Assembly (NCBI RefSeq): GCF_949628265.1
Contig: NC_088786.1
Span: 19,737,681-19,801,680, forward strand
Length of the DNA: 64,000 nucleotides
Reading direction: 5' to 3'
Origin: Cloeon dipterum
Lineage: Eukaryota; Arthropoda; Insecta; Ephemeroptera; Baetidae
Shown: piece by piece, positions 51,196 to 64,000 of the stretch
Layout of the letters: each line of letters opens with the position of its first letter
How positions within the stretch are numbered: position 1 is the stretch's first letter
Notes under the pieces: model-generated
Database searches by the model: none
What the model was told of the DNA's origin: nothing
The model's input: the letters and a program-made list of their open reading frames with translations, nothing else
Position numbers and translations under genes: made by a program

Positions 51196-51704
51196 AAATC
51201 GAATATTTTGCCAGAATGGATACAACAAAAAAGCACTGTGATTAGTCTATCTTCAAATGTCACAATAACATCCTACAGAGTAAATAAAAATGATATGGTA
51301 TCAGTTAAATCTTTTGTGGAAACCCAGTATAGTATAAATCAAGGACCAAAAAATAATGAGTTACTCAGATTAGGAGTTACTGGGAATAATTATGCGCTTT
51401 TTCTCTTGGCCTAATTATAACTACTATATTTTTATATTTAAAATAAAAATTTCCAGCGGCATGTGCGATAGGATGGTCCTTTTCATAATTACTTTTAGTC
51501 ATGGCCCTTCCAACAGATCGTGGATATAACAGCGGTGGGTGCCCAAATAATAAGCGCTTTTTTGAACTGTCAGCAACCCTGAAGAAAAGAGTGCCAGCTG
51601 CTCAATTTTTTCATGCAGTTGCTTATTCTGCCTCACCTATGAGATGCGTAACCAAGTAGTAAAAACTCTGTCTTGGATTTGAAGAATATTATAATATATC
51701 CAAT

Positions 51705-51844
51705 CGTCCTGGTCCCGGTAAAATTGCGCAACGCTCAACAAACACCCAAATTTTCATTGTCGAATTTATTGTTGACCTTTTCTTGCAACAAGGAAATTCG
51801 CGTTTGGTTGTTGAAAGTTGCGCAATTTTACCGGGGCCAGGACG
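51705..51844. mobile_element. 140 bp inverted-repeat element (R1), copy B, with 4 bp target-site duplication
   Basis: Same length and same termini as copy A, with scattered substitutions (CCGGTAAAAT for CCGGCAAAAT). It is flanked by CAAT on both sides (51701-51704 and 51845-51848). The two copies lie about 510 bp apart in the same orientation by sequence. Confidence 0.92.
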
Positions 51845-54800
51845 CAATGATCCAATGAGAGCGACTACCTGCCAACATCTTAAAATGTTGTTGGCGGCTT
51901 GGGCAGCTGGCAACCCTGTCGGCACCCCATCCTCGCGCATCTTGTGTGGCAGCAGCACATTTTAGTGAGTGAGAGAGGTGCCAAGCTGTCTACAAAGCAA
52001 GAATACGAGAAAAGGTCTCGCTCACACCCAAGCTGAAGCACCCGATAGATAATGTCCGAGTTTGCTTGCTTCCGCCCGGACCCCCAGATTAAGTTTCAAC
52101 CAGCACTCCCTGATTTATGGTAGTTTTGCTTTCCAGCTGCAGTTTTTCCTGTTTCCAGCGTTACTGATTGGTTTCACAGACAAAACTGCACTTCGGACAA
52201 ACTCACTTATTCTCAAAGAACATTAAGTGTGGCTCTCGAGGCGTAAAATACTTTTATCTTTTTTTAGTATAAAATTTTTATTTTAAACATTCCAAGCCCA
52301 GCTTATCAAGTCGATTATAAAATTACTCTTGTCTCATCTACACAAAAAAATGTTGTAAGAACATAATCACTATTTTATGAAATAATTTTTTTTTTGTTTA
52401 CTGTTCAATTTTGTATGCGACAATGATTTACAATTAAATGTAACGAGGTTGAGTTAGATTACACAAGCTTATGGTACCACAATTATAAATTGGAGCAAAA
52501 TATTCAATATTTATTCTTGGTTATATTCCTTAGGATTGAGTGCCAAAATAACCATAAAAATATAGAACTTTCAAAACTTTCTTTTTGTATAAAATTCAGA
52601 GGGGTTGTGAATATTTAGAATTCAATATTTTCAACATTTTATCTCACATGGTCAATCTAATATAATTTAGATTAAAATTTTAGGAAAGAGAGTTAAAAAG
52701 GACATTTGCCACCGACATATGAAATTTAAAAAAATATTCCTTTAAAAAAAGTCAGGATAATCACGGATAATTTCTTTGAAATCAAAATACTTCAAAATGC
52801 TAGGAATAAAAAAATTGTTTAGTAAAAATCCCTGCATAGAGTATTTCATTAAAGTGTTGTAGCTCAGCTTTACGTTTTGTTCTATTCGGTCAAATGAAGT
52901 GATGAAAATGAACCCGCTTTGTCTATGTGGAAAAAGATGCGGTTGACGCAAGACAAAAGGTGTCGGCGGAGCAGACAGCGTGTTGCCTGGCCACAGAGTG
53001 ACTTGCAGATATGTGAAGTGGATGACACCGCATAGGCAAGAGGACCACCCTTGCCGCGGTACACACCAAAGAATTTTTCCTCTAGAATTATTAAGCAGCG
53101 CAGGCGGGACTGGGATTAGCGAGAGAGCTCGCATGATTTACTACGCGCTTTTCGCAGCGTCTCGGCAATCCTTTTCTTTTTATTTTGTCAGACAGACTCT
53201 CAAGCAGCCCCAACACGAATTCTTACAGCGAGGGTGTCGAAGGCGGCGGCACTCTTTTGAGGGCCCTTCTCTTGCGGCGTTCCATTTATCACGAAATGCG
53301 CACCCCGCGATAACGACAAATGCTTTTATTTTTTCTTCTTGAACGGGCATCCAGCTATTTTCGTCGCGTGTGGATGCACTCATACCACGCGCATTGTAAA
53401 CGAACATGTTCATATTTCAGCATGGCTGCACTGCATCAATCAAATGCGAATAAATCTTTTTTTAATGAAGACGCCTCACCTGGGACATATGTGATTGTTG
53501 ACAGGTGCGGAATCAACAAATGGTTATCTCACTCGTCAGGTGCTATATAAGTCCACATTTGAGCATTATTAACAAATAAACGCGTATAGGGAACTAAAAA
53601 TAATGATTTTAGAGTTTTGGCTGAGGATAATAGAAGCACATATAAGCACAATTATTTGAATTTTAACATTAATTTAGATTCAAAATTTTGGTTTATTTAC
53701 TCCAAACTTTTAAGCGCATGGGAGTTATTTTATAGGCAGGTTTCGATTCTTCCCGTCGAGATCTATTCAACAGTGTGAGACAATTTTTGGGGGATCTCCT
53801 TGTTGTGAAATAAAATCAGATTTTGAGTAGGGTGACAGGCAGTCCTCGCACCACGTGATAGGAAAGCATGCTTAAGCTTCGCAGGCATTTTTATCAAAAA
53901 TCCACTGTTGTACTGGTCAATTTTCGCTTTAATTGAATTATTAGTAATTTTTTATTGACATAAAGCATGAGTCATGATCATTTTGTCCAGATAATTATGT
54001 CGTAGAATTATCATTTATTTAATAATCACAAAATAAGGCTCTCTGCGTGCGAAACATGATTTTTATCCGCTGGTTCCTGCATTCATTTTAAAATTGATTC
54101 CACTTCTCACGCTGCTCTTGCTTCAAATTAATTTAAAAAAAAACAAACAAATAAATAAAAACAGTAAAAGGACGTGAAGTAAAAAGGCGTGAATTAATAT
54201 TAAGCATTAAAACTGCTGATGAGGTCTCTGGCGCCAAAACAGCGAGCGGAAACATTATTTCATGAGAACAAATTCACTAATAGGCCGCAATACTAAATAA
54301 AATCAGTGCAAAGAATAATAACCAGTTCGTAATTTAACCATAAATTTTCCTGCAAGTATTTATCATCTCATTAATTTTCTGTTTAAACAAAGCAGGTAGC
54401 AATTTTTTTATTTAAAAGCCTTCTGCAACTCAAGAACTCCAACACTCGAATAAAAAATCGCGCTGTGGATTTTTTCTGCACATTCCCTGCAACTTATTGA
54501 CTTCTCATCCCAACTAAAATGCGCACGCACACAATTTCGGTTAATCCCGTCCGCAAATATGACTATTCAGAGGAGCGGGCGTTGAGATGGGCTTATTGGT
54601 GGCGCGCGTAATGTGTGGCACTTTTAATGTTTGACTTGCAATTTAGGATGTTTACCCAGCACCGCGCGCCGTTCGCTCGGCTCAGCAGCCAGGGGTGTGG
54701 GTCCTGCCTGCGTGCCGCAGCCGAGCGAAAAATGGCCGCGTCCCTGTGCAAACACACGGCAGCGTGCAAGCAAAAGGTTTTCGCCCCCGACCCAGCAGCA

Positions 54801-57438
54801 TCACCCGGGTTGCTGATGATGCGGCACGCCCACCGCTACCACACCGCATTTGTTGTGTTTAGAAGGTTACACAAACTTTTCGAAAATAAACGCGGCCGAT
54901 TTCTTCCCTGCGCCTCGTCTGCGCTTGCTTTTGAGACTGCTACACGGCCAAAGAAAAGAAGGAAAGAATAGGATCGAGAATCCGAGCGCCAGACAGACTT
55001 TAATCCAATTTGCGACCGACCCAAACAGCTCAAAGTATAAAAGATCACAATAAAGCGTTGAATGTTTTTTTAATGCCGTCAATATTTGTAGAAAATTTGT
55101 ATCGCAGATCAACGGTATAGATATCCTCAGACAAACTTAAGGACCGTGTTCTATATAGATCCTAAAGGGGCTGTGCATTTATAAGGCAATTTTGTCATTG
55201 TTAAATGGCTTTAGTGCATCATTTAAGCACAATTCACACGCTCTGGAGGTTTTAAATTATATAATGAGGAAAATCTTTATTGTTCCATGTTAATCTTTAA
55301 AGATCTAACTTAGATTTGATTTTCATTTTTGAGATACGTGTACGGGTATAGGCAAAATGATGTTGCTCATCTTCTTTTGTGAAACCTTCAAATTGAAAAA
55401 TATGAATGGTTTTTATCTTAAAAATTTTCATCAAAGAACTAATTAAATGATTAAAAACTATACGTATTTAAATAATTAAGCCAGAAAATTCGAGAAAAAT
55501 TTCTTTAAGTTGTACGATTAATAATTATCATATATTATGATGGTCCCGTGACGATTGGATAGCTTAATAAGTACTGGCATTTAAAGGGGGAATACAGAGG
55601 GATGATTGATTAGATTGAATTTGAGCGATTTTGAATTGTTACCATGCTCAAACGCATAGTCGCAACCAACGAGAAATCCTTTCCCCCCCATTTATCGAGG
55701 GGTTTATGGAGGTAACTTGCCTACACCCGATTACGTGGCCTCGGAAACAGCCTTATAAATTTTATACCTTGCAAACAAATCTGGATTAATTGTTTTTAAA
55801 GATTTGGCGGATTGAGAACCTTTATTTAAATTTTAAGACACAATTTCCACACCGCAAAATTAACTCTATAACGCTTTAAAAATTGGCTTTTTGGTAGTTA
55901 AATATTTTTCCAATTTCCATCAATGATACTTTATTTTGCTCTCCTCTCGCCTATACATGATGATCTCTCTTTAGATGCGAAATTGCCAGCCGTGCGCAAA
56001 CAAAGAGGAGAGCAATTTTGAGATTTTGATTTTCGCCGGCAGTTGTTATCTCTATTAAAATTTCGCGAGCTTAATGCGCGCCCGGGCGTGGTTTTTGTAT
56101 TTGTTTTCTTTGCTGGTCGTGTGTTTTTCCTGCGCGCCCGCGTTTTTGCGATCGGCCGTCCACGCAGGCATATATACTCATATCTCTTATCGCTCGTACA
56201 AAAATATAATTTGCGAGCCACTTTTAATGTGCGGCGCGGCAACATCATCCGAGCAAATTGGAGCGCCGCCATTGTTATTCCACCGTGGGGCTTTTGAAAG
56301 CGATTAAATTACGCGGCCGCTGACAATATTGATTAAATGTCATCCCGCCTAAAATGGAGAACGCCGCGCGAAACAACACGCTATGAGCAAGAAAAACATA
56401 CACCTCCTCCTGCGTATACAATTCTCTGCTTTGCTTTTGGCATTAAATTGAGGTGCACGACGATTTCGGAGATATATTTTTATCATTCTTAAAGTCGAAA
56501 TCATTTTCGACTAGCCAGGAAAGGAAAAACAATTTTCAATCAAGCAATGTGCCATATTTATTTTTCAATTACTTATATAATAGTAAAGCATAAATATTTC
56601 TATTTTGCCACTAAAACTATATTTTATTCTGTTGTTAATAGTGCTGAGAATGATGACATTTTTTCGCAAAATAGTTGGATATTTGTATACTGATTTTTGG
56701 TGATAAATAAACGATGTTTTTATCAACAAATTTAGCCAAATTCAATTTTACGTTCTCACTATTTAACGTTTCTGTGGAAATTTAAATAAAAACGTCGTTT
56801 TCCTGAATCGAAGGCACGTCGAATTTAATAATTAGGATTTTGAAGTTGATTTTTAGTCCCAGCTACAAAGCTGTTAACAGACAAATTTTACTTCCAGCCG
56901 ATTTAGACGGTTTTTGGTTTTCAAAAGAGTTATAAATATGTGATTTAAAATGATAAAAAAAATCATTTTTTATTATTACCACTTTATCTATTTTGTAATC
57001 AGAAATATTTTTGCTTTTCACAAGGTTTCAATGAGTCATTTCATCAATCATTTACACTTCATTTTTCAATGTGATAGATATCTTCAAAGCCTCGGCAGAA
57101 AGGGTGAAAGTTACCCTTCGACGTTTGGTTTTAAAGGTGTTTGGAGGCTTTGACAAAGACATGGGTTGAGAGCAGCGAACGTCGTCGAATATCGACCCTT
57201 GCTGTGTGTACACACACATATATAAAAAGGGAGCGACCTCGCCCTCGCACCTGGTTGTTTCGTTTTATCGCTGAGTGACAGCAGCCGCACGAAAAAAAGA
57301 AAAATTTTATTATAATGCACCCGGAAAAAGGCAGTGGTGACGCGGCGGCGGCGGGCGAGGCGTGGTCTCGATTCGATATGTGCCGTGCTGGCGAGGCAAT
57401 CAAGCCGCAGCCTCGGCGCATCCCTTGAATATTGATCC

Positions 57439-57470
57439 ACACACACACACACACACACACATACACACAC
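57439..57470. repeat. CA/TG microsatellite
   Basis: An AC tract of about 32 bp with one interruption (ATAC). Overlapping ORFs with Thr-His or Val-Cys runs are products of this repeat. Confidence 0.93.
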
Positions 57471-60334
57471 GCAGCGCTGCCAGTGTCACATTCGAGAGAG
57501 CATGCACACACAGCACAGCAGAGAACTGTGCGCACCAGCCAACGTCAACAATGGCTTTTGATTCGTCCCTGCTCGTGGAACAACGTTGCGTATAGCCACG
57601 GGCCCAGCCGCAATATTTTATCGCAACGCCGCGGTCGATATTATATGTCGTCGCACTCGTCGCCTCAATTTCCCCACAGTGCATATATGGATGGACACAT
57701 TTTGCGCCTCGAGCACGGTCCGGGTCGAAATTGTCGAAATAAAAAAGGGATGATAGAGTGCGTTGTGCAGTGCCATAGGAATATCGCAAAAAAGTTTTAC
57801 CTAATAAGTCGGTTATATCTTTAATATTGGTTTGATACATTGATGATTCCTGTTTAATATTAAAAAGATTTGAACGGTGGGAAAATGCATAACAGGTGCC
57901 TAAATTATGATAGCTGATTTGTAACGTTTAATCAATGTTTCAGATAAACTAACTCTTAATTTTGATAAAAATTTTAAGGAAATTTTTGAAAATAAATTTT
58001 ATGACAGCATAATATACTTATTGGGAACAAAATGATTAATTAAAGGATATTATGCTGGGAGATATTAAATTAACTTGGCGAAAAAATATATATTATATGA
58101 CAAGAAACCTGCGAATAGAACGATAAAGAAAAAAGTTAGTTAACACGAATTAAAAAATATATAATAGCCCTGATTGCAGGGTAATTTATAACTGCCAAAT
58201 AGGTGTATTGCAAAAAAACGGATTATTCAAAGAAGTAGCTACTATTTGAACATACAAGTTTAATTCATTTTTGTTTAATAAAACTCAAGAGACAAACATA
58301 AGGTCAAACGGCGTGGCTGCAGTCTTATTTACTTTGAATAACATTTGCATACTATCTAATGATTAACTTTGACTTTTTATTTATACGTATAGAATTTCTG
58401 TAATATTTACTTGTTAAGAGAGTTTGAACCGGAAAACGATTCTAATAACGTCTTGAAGATAAGAACTACTACTAGAATTAATTTCTCACTTGTTTCATAC
58501 AATGGTCTTTTTATATCCAAAGAGATTCTCTCTTTCCTCCAGGTGTACGCCTTCATTATTTTTGTTTACCTTTGGAGCTAGCAGAGAGAGAAGAAGAGAT
58601 GCTGGAGCACAACTGAGTGACTGCTCCTCCACAATTCACGCTTGCTGCTTCTTCCATCATGCACGGCGCAGTGACGGTGATGAAAATGCATAATAATAAT
58701 AATATAATCCAAAATGGAGATGTTACTCTATACGTAAATGGCAGCCAGAGCCGCTTTTATTTTGTTTTTATTTATCCAGTTTTTTTCTCCTGTCAGCGGA
58801 TGGACGGCTTTGTTCGGCCAAGTCATTGGCACCTGGTGATTAAATATTGTGTTTCCTCAAAGTCGAGAGTGTACTAAGAAAGTACAAAACAATTAGTGTG
58901 AGCGCACAGATGCGCTGCTGCCAAGACAAATGTTTGTGCAGCTCGTCGCTCTGGCGTCTCGTGAATAGAAAATTACTCGCTGCGCGATGCCGGATGAATG
59001 AAATGCCAGCTTTTCTTCTGAAGAGCACGAGTGTATGGCGTTGCATGCGGCTCTCGATATCATGCGGAAAATTTTTATCAAAGCGATGCTGCTCTCCCCT
59101 TTCGAATCGAAATCAATCTTGCGTTATGGGGGCATCCGCGTGGAGCTGTTGCTCGCTGCGCCTCGAGGCCCTCGTCGCGATCGTATCGTTTTAAATTATA
59201 CGCCAGCAGCCCAAGGCGACTTTTGACACATCCGTCGTCCAGCAGTGTGTGCTTTTTCACATGAGAGTTTGCATTGAATTGTCTCTCAAATAATGCACAT
59301 TAACATTAAAGCGCAGGCGAAATCAAAAGCATTCTGAAGCATATATATATGTTGTACCATTTTTATTGCTCAAATGAATTTCTACTGGTGAAAAAATATT
59401 ATGAAATTATATGGCTTTTTTAATTCAATTTTGCAATTCGTAAATATACATGTGTTTGTAATATTTTAATACTGGTATTTAGCATTTAATAATCAAAAGC
59501 AGTAAAGCCTGTAGTGTGGTGAATGACTTAGTGGTAAATTTTGAATCTATTCACGAGTTTCAGCGGATTGTTCACTAACACTATGAATGCCTAATTTCCC
59601 TAAGTGTGTTTTGCTGATTTTTAAATAATTATAAATGCATAATCGGATAACTTGCTTTGGAGAAATAAACCGAATTGACACCAGGCAGGGATATGTGATA
59701 TGTGCAATATTTTTTCGGTATCCTCTTACAATGTTTAGGCCATGAGTTTTTAAGCATTTTAGCGCATATTTTTAAATTGAGATTATTACTGCAAAACCAT
59801 AAAATCGAAAATTTAATCAGGATTTTAGGTCCAATTTCACGATTTTTCCTACAAGTCCCACGCCACGCCTTCTCTTTTAATTTTATAGGGAATGAGAAAC
59901 CCATTTCAAAATTCCCTCTCCTAATAGTGGTGTTTGCTATTCACATTGTACGGTGGACTTGTTTTTCGATATCAAAAATACTAAGTCATTTTTCCAACTG
60001 TCAACTTGTGAAAATCGATTAATTATCTCTTTAAGTGAAAAAGAAACATGCGGATATAACACTGATAATATAGCATTTTTGCAAAATAAATAAAATGTTG
60101 GAAGTATATGAACCAATTAATTACCGATTTAGCTCCTCAAAATCGAAAATTTTAATTTTCTATGGCATTAGACTTAGATAAATCTTTAATTAAAGACCCT
60201 AGAATTTTTTTTTAATTTTCTCTTCCAAGATTGAAAAAATAATCTTTTGTGACGGGATATGTTAATTTTATTTAAAATTATCTATTCCTCTAGATCGAGT
60301 GAAAAGGCTTCAAATAATAATGGGATCATTTATT

Positions 60335-60728
60335 TTAATCTCTGCTCAGCACATTCCGTGGGCTATTAGCTCACTGGGTCCCAATAACACCGTCGAGCGG
60401 ATGGCGTGGAACAAGTGGCCCAAGTGGCCGCAGAGGAGCTTGGGCCCAATGTGGCCATCAATCTTCTCGCCTCCCCGCACGGGGGTCTCTTATTGAATCA
60501 CCAAACATTTGTCCATGAAGCCGCTGAAATGGCGCGAAACCATATATAGCTAGTGATGATTCCCACTTTGTTGAGCTATTAGAGCATTTTAGTCTGTCAA
60601 CAAACCATATCTTTTGTCATCTCTAACATTGGGCAGCCAGTACATTATATAACTGCTCAAATAATATCTCCCACTGCTTTGACACTGCTGATAATACCTT
60701 AACAATTATGCGAGCCTACAGGCTGGGC
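60335..60728 (-). repeat. Dispersed repeat copy (family R2)
   Basis: It starts AATCTCTGCTCAGCACATTCCG, contains GGTCCCAATAACACC, AGTGGCCGCAGAGGAGCT and GGTCTCTTATTGAA, and ends in GCGAGCCTACAGGCTGG. This is the fullest minus-orientation copy and best defines the family ends. Confidence 0.75.
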
Positions 60729-63700
60729 TGATCTGTCCGTTCTCGTGAAAGATTAACTTTTCTTTAAGCTGCAATTGTGAACCTTTGCTAAAGTCTTCAA
60801 AAAATGCTTTCATGATATTATTTTTGTCTCATCCCCGGGAAATTAATTAAGTTGTTTCCAGGAAAAAAATTGTTTACCATTAACTGCTGGACCACCGCAG
60901 AGAGACGTAGTATGGTACTATATAGTCTGCAGTTAAAAATATCCGAGACTTGTTGAAGAAATTCAAACGTTAATAATTGAGATCAAAGATAGTTACCCGC
61001 CTCAAAGAGCTATAATACTCAGGGCTATTTATATTCAGTGATAGTAGAAGCGTCATTTATTTTGCTGCTTGTTATTGATTGTTATAGAATTTTTTCGCAA
61101 GTATATACTCTTTCTTGCTTTGATGTTTTTTTCTATATTTATGTATTTTTTTCTATTTGACCTGAGCAAGAATAATAACATTCAGTTTGAGCAAAGAATA
61201 CATTTTCCAGGAAATATTTGAGCCACCCACGCAGCTGTCAGTTCCAGATGAACCTCACTTTAAGCCTTTGACAAAAGTTTTTGAGGATAGAGTGGCTGTT
61301 TCCTGTCCGCTTTTGACCCTTCCGTATGGCAGGTCTGTCTTTTCGTGATCCCAATTGGAGGAGTTTTTTTTTAAGAAATGAAAAAATGATGACATTTCTG
61401 AGTTGTTGTTGGTAGATATTTTCATTGGTGGAGAAAAACATGTGGCTTGATATCAAAAAGTTTCGTCAATAATTCTCAGTTTTCTTTTGCAAGACGGGGT
61501 CAAAAGGGTCAAGCGGGGTTGAACAACATGGAAGATATTTTAGATTATTTGTCTCTGAATCCAATAAATCGAGCCAAATTATTTTGAATCTAATATATGC
61601 GCTCTGCAGTTTGACCGAAAAAATCTCTTTAGCCTACAAATTTAAATTACACCACCCCTGCTTCAATTTGTTAAGTTTAAAAGATTTGCGAGGAAATAGG
61701 AGCTGCCAGGAGCTGCAAAAAGTTTTAACGTGCTGACGTCACTTTTTTGTAATTTTGGAGTTATATATGGCTGTAGATAATTTATAAATAAAAATAATTG
61801 AATAAACAATATTTTTATAGTGACTTTGGCAACGAAAAGACGCCACAATATGGCACGAGACTGATTTATATTAATCCTGTTGAATTGGAACAATGATGAA
61901 TATTAAATATTTATATCCAAATTGTAATTAACTGTTAAATGTAGTAAAAATTTAAGTAAAACGTGGATTCTCTCCTTGAAATAACTTGTTTGCGCATTTT
62001 TGTCGCAAAAAAGACACGAGACTTTAGTTTTGTAATTATATACAGCGATTAAAAGCCGAGCGTTTGAATTGGCCCCCAACATTATATATGCTGAAAAACA
62101 ATTATTTTCTCACAAAAGCATGTACTTGAAGACCGTCCACCCGCCTTTGGATTCAAATTCGTGCAGAGTGGTCTATTGATTTTTCTTTTTACATGAAGCT
62201 GTGAAAATGGATCATATATTCACAGATAGGGATAAGTAAATATTTCAAAAGTGGCCGGTGACTTAAGCAGAGAGCGCCTCCAACCCAATAAACACGCAAC
62301 ACGGCCAGCAAGCAGGAGCAATAATAATAATGAAATCGGAGCCAGGAAAGAATAACAGCCATGCAGGGCCGGCGCAAGGCGCACGTTCATCTCTCCTCCT
62401 GACATCAGCAGCGTGTTTCGAAATTGAATCGGCAGCGAGCGCCACGCAATCCTCGCAGACTACATAAATTCACGTGTGTGGCTGTGGCGATCTGCACAAC
62501 CGAGCATTGACAGCGAGGAATTTAACGCGAAGAAAGAGTGCAGCGCCATTGTCAGCGTGTCTCTTCGTGGCGAGGATTATCTATCCTTTTCTGATTGTCA
62601 TTGTTGCCTTTACACCAGCAGCTTTCATTGTCGTGCTGTCACTACATTTGAATCTGGCATCTGCAGCAGCACACAAATGAAGTTGCCACCTCACAACGAG
62701 CCCCCCTGAGAGGCAAGAGTTGCACCCAGTCTCGGCCTATCACAATTATTATTAAATACACGTTTTGCTGTGCAACAAAAAGCCACCAGTCTATCCTCTT
62801 TACAAAGAGAGCAATTCGAAAATAATAAAACCGAGCCAAAGGCACGGCATACCACGCAGTCGTGCTTTTTATTTCATTCAACGCTGAAAAAAGCGAGCTC
62901 ATGGTTTGTTATTTTTGCTGCCGCTGATGCGTTGCTCGGCGGGCCGCACGCATTTATAATTTCCCGTTTTATTTTCCCCCAAAATTGTTATGCTCTCTCT
63001 CGATCTGGTTCGAGTCATGCGTTTTTATCACGAATATATATGCGAAATTAATACAGCTGCCTGAAATTCCTCTCTGGAAAATTTTTCGCAGTTTTAATTG
63101 ATTGAGTAATTTACAAAACAGTCAACTTCAGTTTTGTAATTTTCATTTTGTCTATCCATATGTTTGGAAATTTTGGGTTCTGTGTTCTAAATGCCTTTAT
63201 ATCATTCTTTGTTGGAATTGAAATGATGTCTCTTATTTGTAGGTTCAGTATGTTACACAAGAGGGTTACTGAGGAGTTTCGATGGTTTGTTTATATTAAA
63301 ACTTTTTGCTCAAAATCCTTTTTATAACTTTGCCGAGTGAAATATTAGGGTATATATAAACATTTTTACTTGTATTTTACCTGATCGACAGGGTACAGTG
63401 TGGTTTAAAGGATTGTTCCACTTATAGGGTCACACTATTTGTAAACACCTCAAATGATAGATACAAATAATATTTTTACCATATGTTGCTGTTTTTCAAT
63501 CCTGTTCATCTTTTGATAAAGGTTTCACTGATACAGTATATTGACCATTTTCAACGAAAAATAATCCCGTTTAGGAATCTGCGGCTAACATAACAAGAAA
63601 CAACAAATTTTAAAAAAGGCACGAAAAGAAAATATGATTTACAACAAGAGTTTTGAAAGTATCACATTGAAGCCTATTGAAACGGCGAAAAGTGATTGAA

Positions 63701-64000
63701 TCTCGATAAGTATCCAAATCAAAGAATTTATTTTGTAAAAACCTTTTATATTTCACTAAAGCAATGCAAAATTTTTTGCGTGTTTATTTAATTCTAATTT
63801 CAAATTATTAGCGTTTGACACGAAACCAAATGCGGTTTCAATAGCGGCTCAAAATTCTTAAAAATGTGTGAGTTGTGTTCATATTTGGTGTCAAGAAGTA
63901 ATAATTAATTAATCAGACGGATAAAAATTGCCCTGAAAATTCCCTTCTCTCATCAATACATGTGTATTTAAAGACGATTGATACTGGAAAATCAATTGCC

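Larger units (their letters stand above)
51845..64000. other. Gene-free region to the end of the window
   Basis: No supported exon was found. AT-rich DNA alternates with GC-richer islands at about 52980-53560, 54540-54990, 55920-56470, 57090-57780, 58520-59280 and 62090-63060. The longest ORFs (52742-53134, 54615-54971, 57400-57840) lack recognisable domains and coincide with simple or GC-rich sequence. The islands may be regulatory or untranslated exons of a gene outside the window. Confidence 0.4.

Noticed and set aside
52742..53134. 130-residue minus ORF
   Set aside because: No recognisable domain, no nearby splice or promoter signals, and composition like surrounding non-coding DNA. Possible but unsupported.
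57111..57840. Overlapping ORFs of 119-146 residues
   Set aside because: They cross the CA microsatellite and read as Val-Cys or Thr-His runs; several frames are open at once.

Overview
The window is nuclear DNA of a small-genome arthropod. AT-rich sequence with GT-AG introns (many of 50-350 nt), CA/CT/AT microsatellites, small inverted-repeat transposons and an insect-type gene set point to an insect. I cannot fix the order; the compact introns would fit a mayfly or similar, but that is weak inference. No tRNA, rRNA, CRISPR or autonomous transposon ORF was found.

Layout. (1) 40-7356, minus: a DCX-EMAP microtubule-associated protein gene, 13 exons reconstructed, 3' end outside the window. (2) 7357-13808: its promoter and about 6 kb of gene-free DNA. 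(3) 13809-17612: a head-to-head pair sharing a ~530 bp promoter, NSUN5 rRNA methyltransferase (minus) and a CNTD1-type meiotic cyclin-like protein (plus). (4) 18552-25303, minus: a FoxF/biniou forkhead gene of four exons, including a short terminal exon, with a GC-rich promoter. (5) 25304-40531: a ~15 kb gene-free stretch with GC-richer islands, plausibly regulatory DNA for FoxF. (6) 40532-41275, minus: a small single-pass membrane protein with a cysteine-rich outside part and a PPxY-bearing tail. (7) 45090-46999, minus: a divergent BTB/BACK protein whose intron holds a ~0.84 kb foldback element. (8) 48978-50876, plus: a secreted DNA/RNA non-specific endonuclease-family protein whose catalytic residues appear to be replaced. 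(9) 50877-64000: gene-free DNA with two near-identical 140 bp inverted-repeat elements and further repeats.

The genes do not form one pathway. The most interesting points are the predicted pseudo-nuclease, the miniature transposon families (one with 4 bp target-site duplications at two copies), the foldback element and the membrane protein of unknown family. Exon borders were worked out by hand from splice consensus, reading phase and protein continuity. No alignment or transcript was available.
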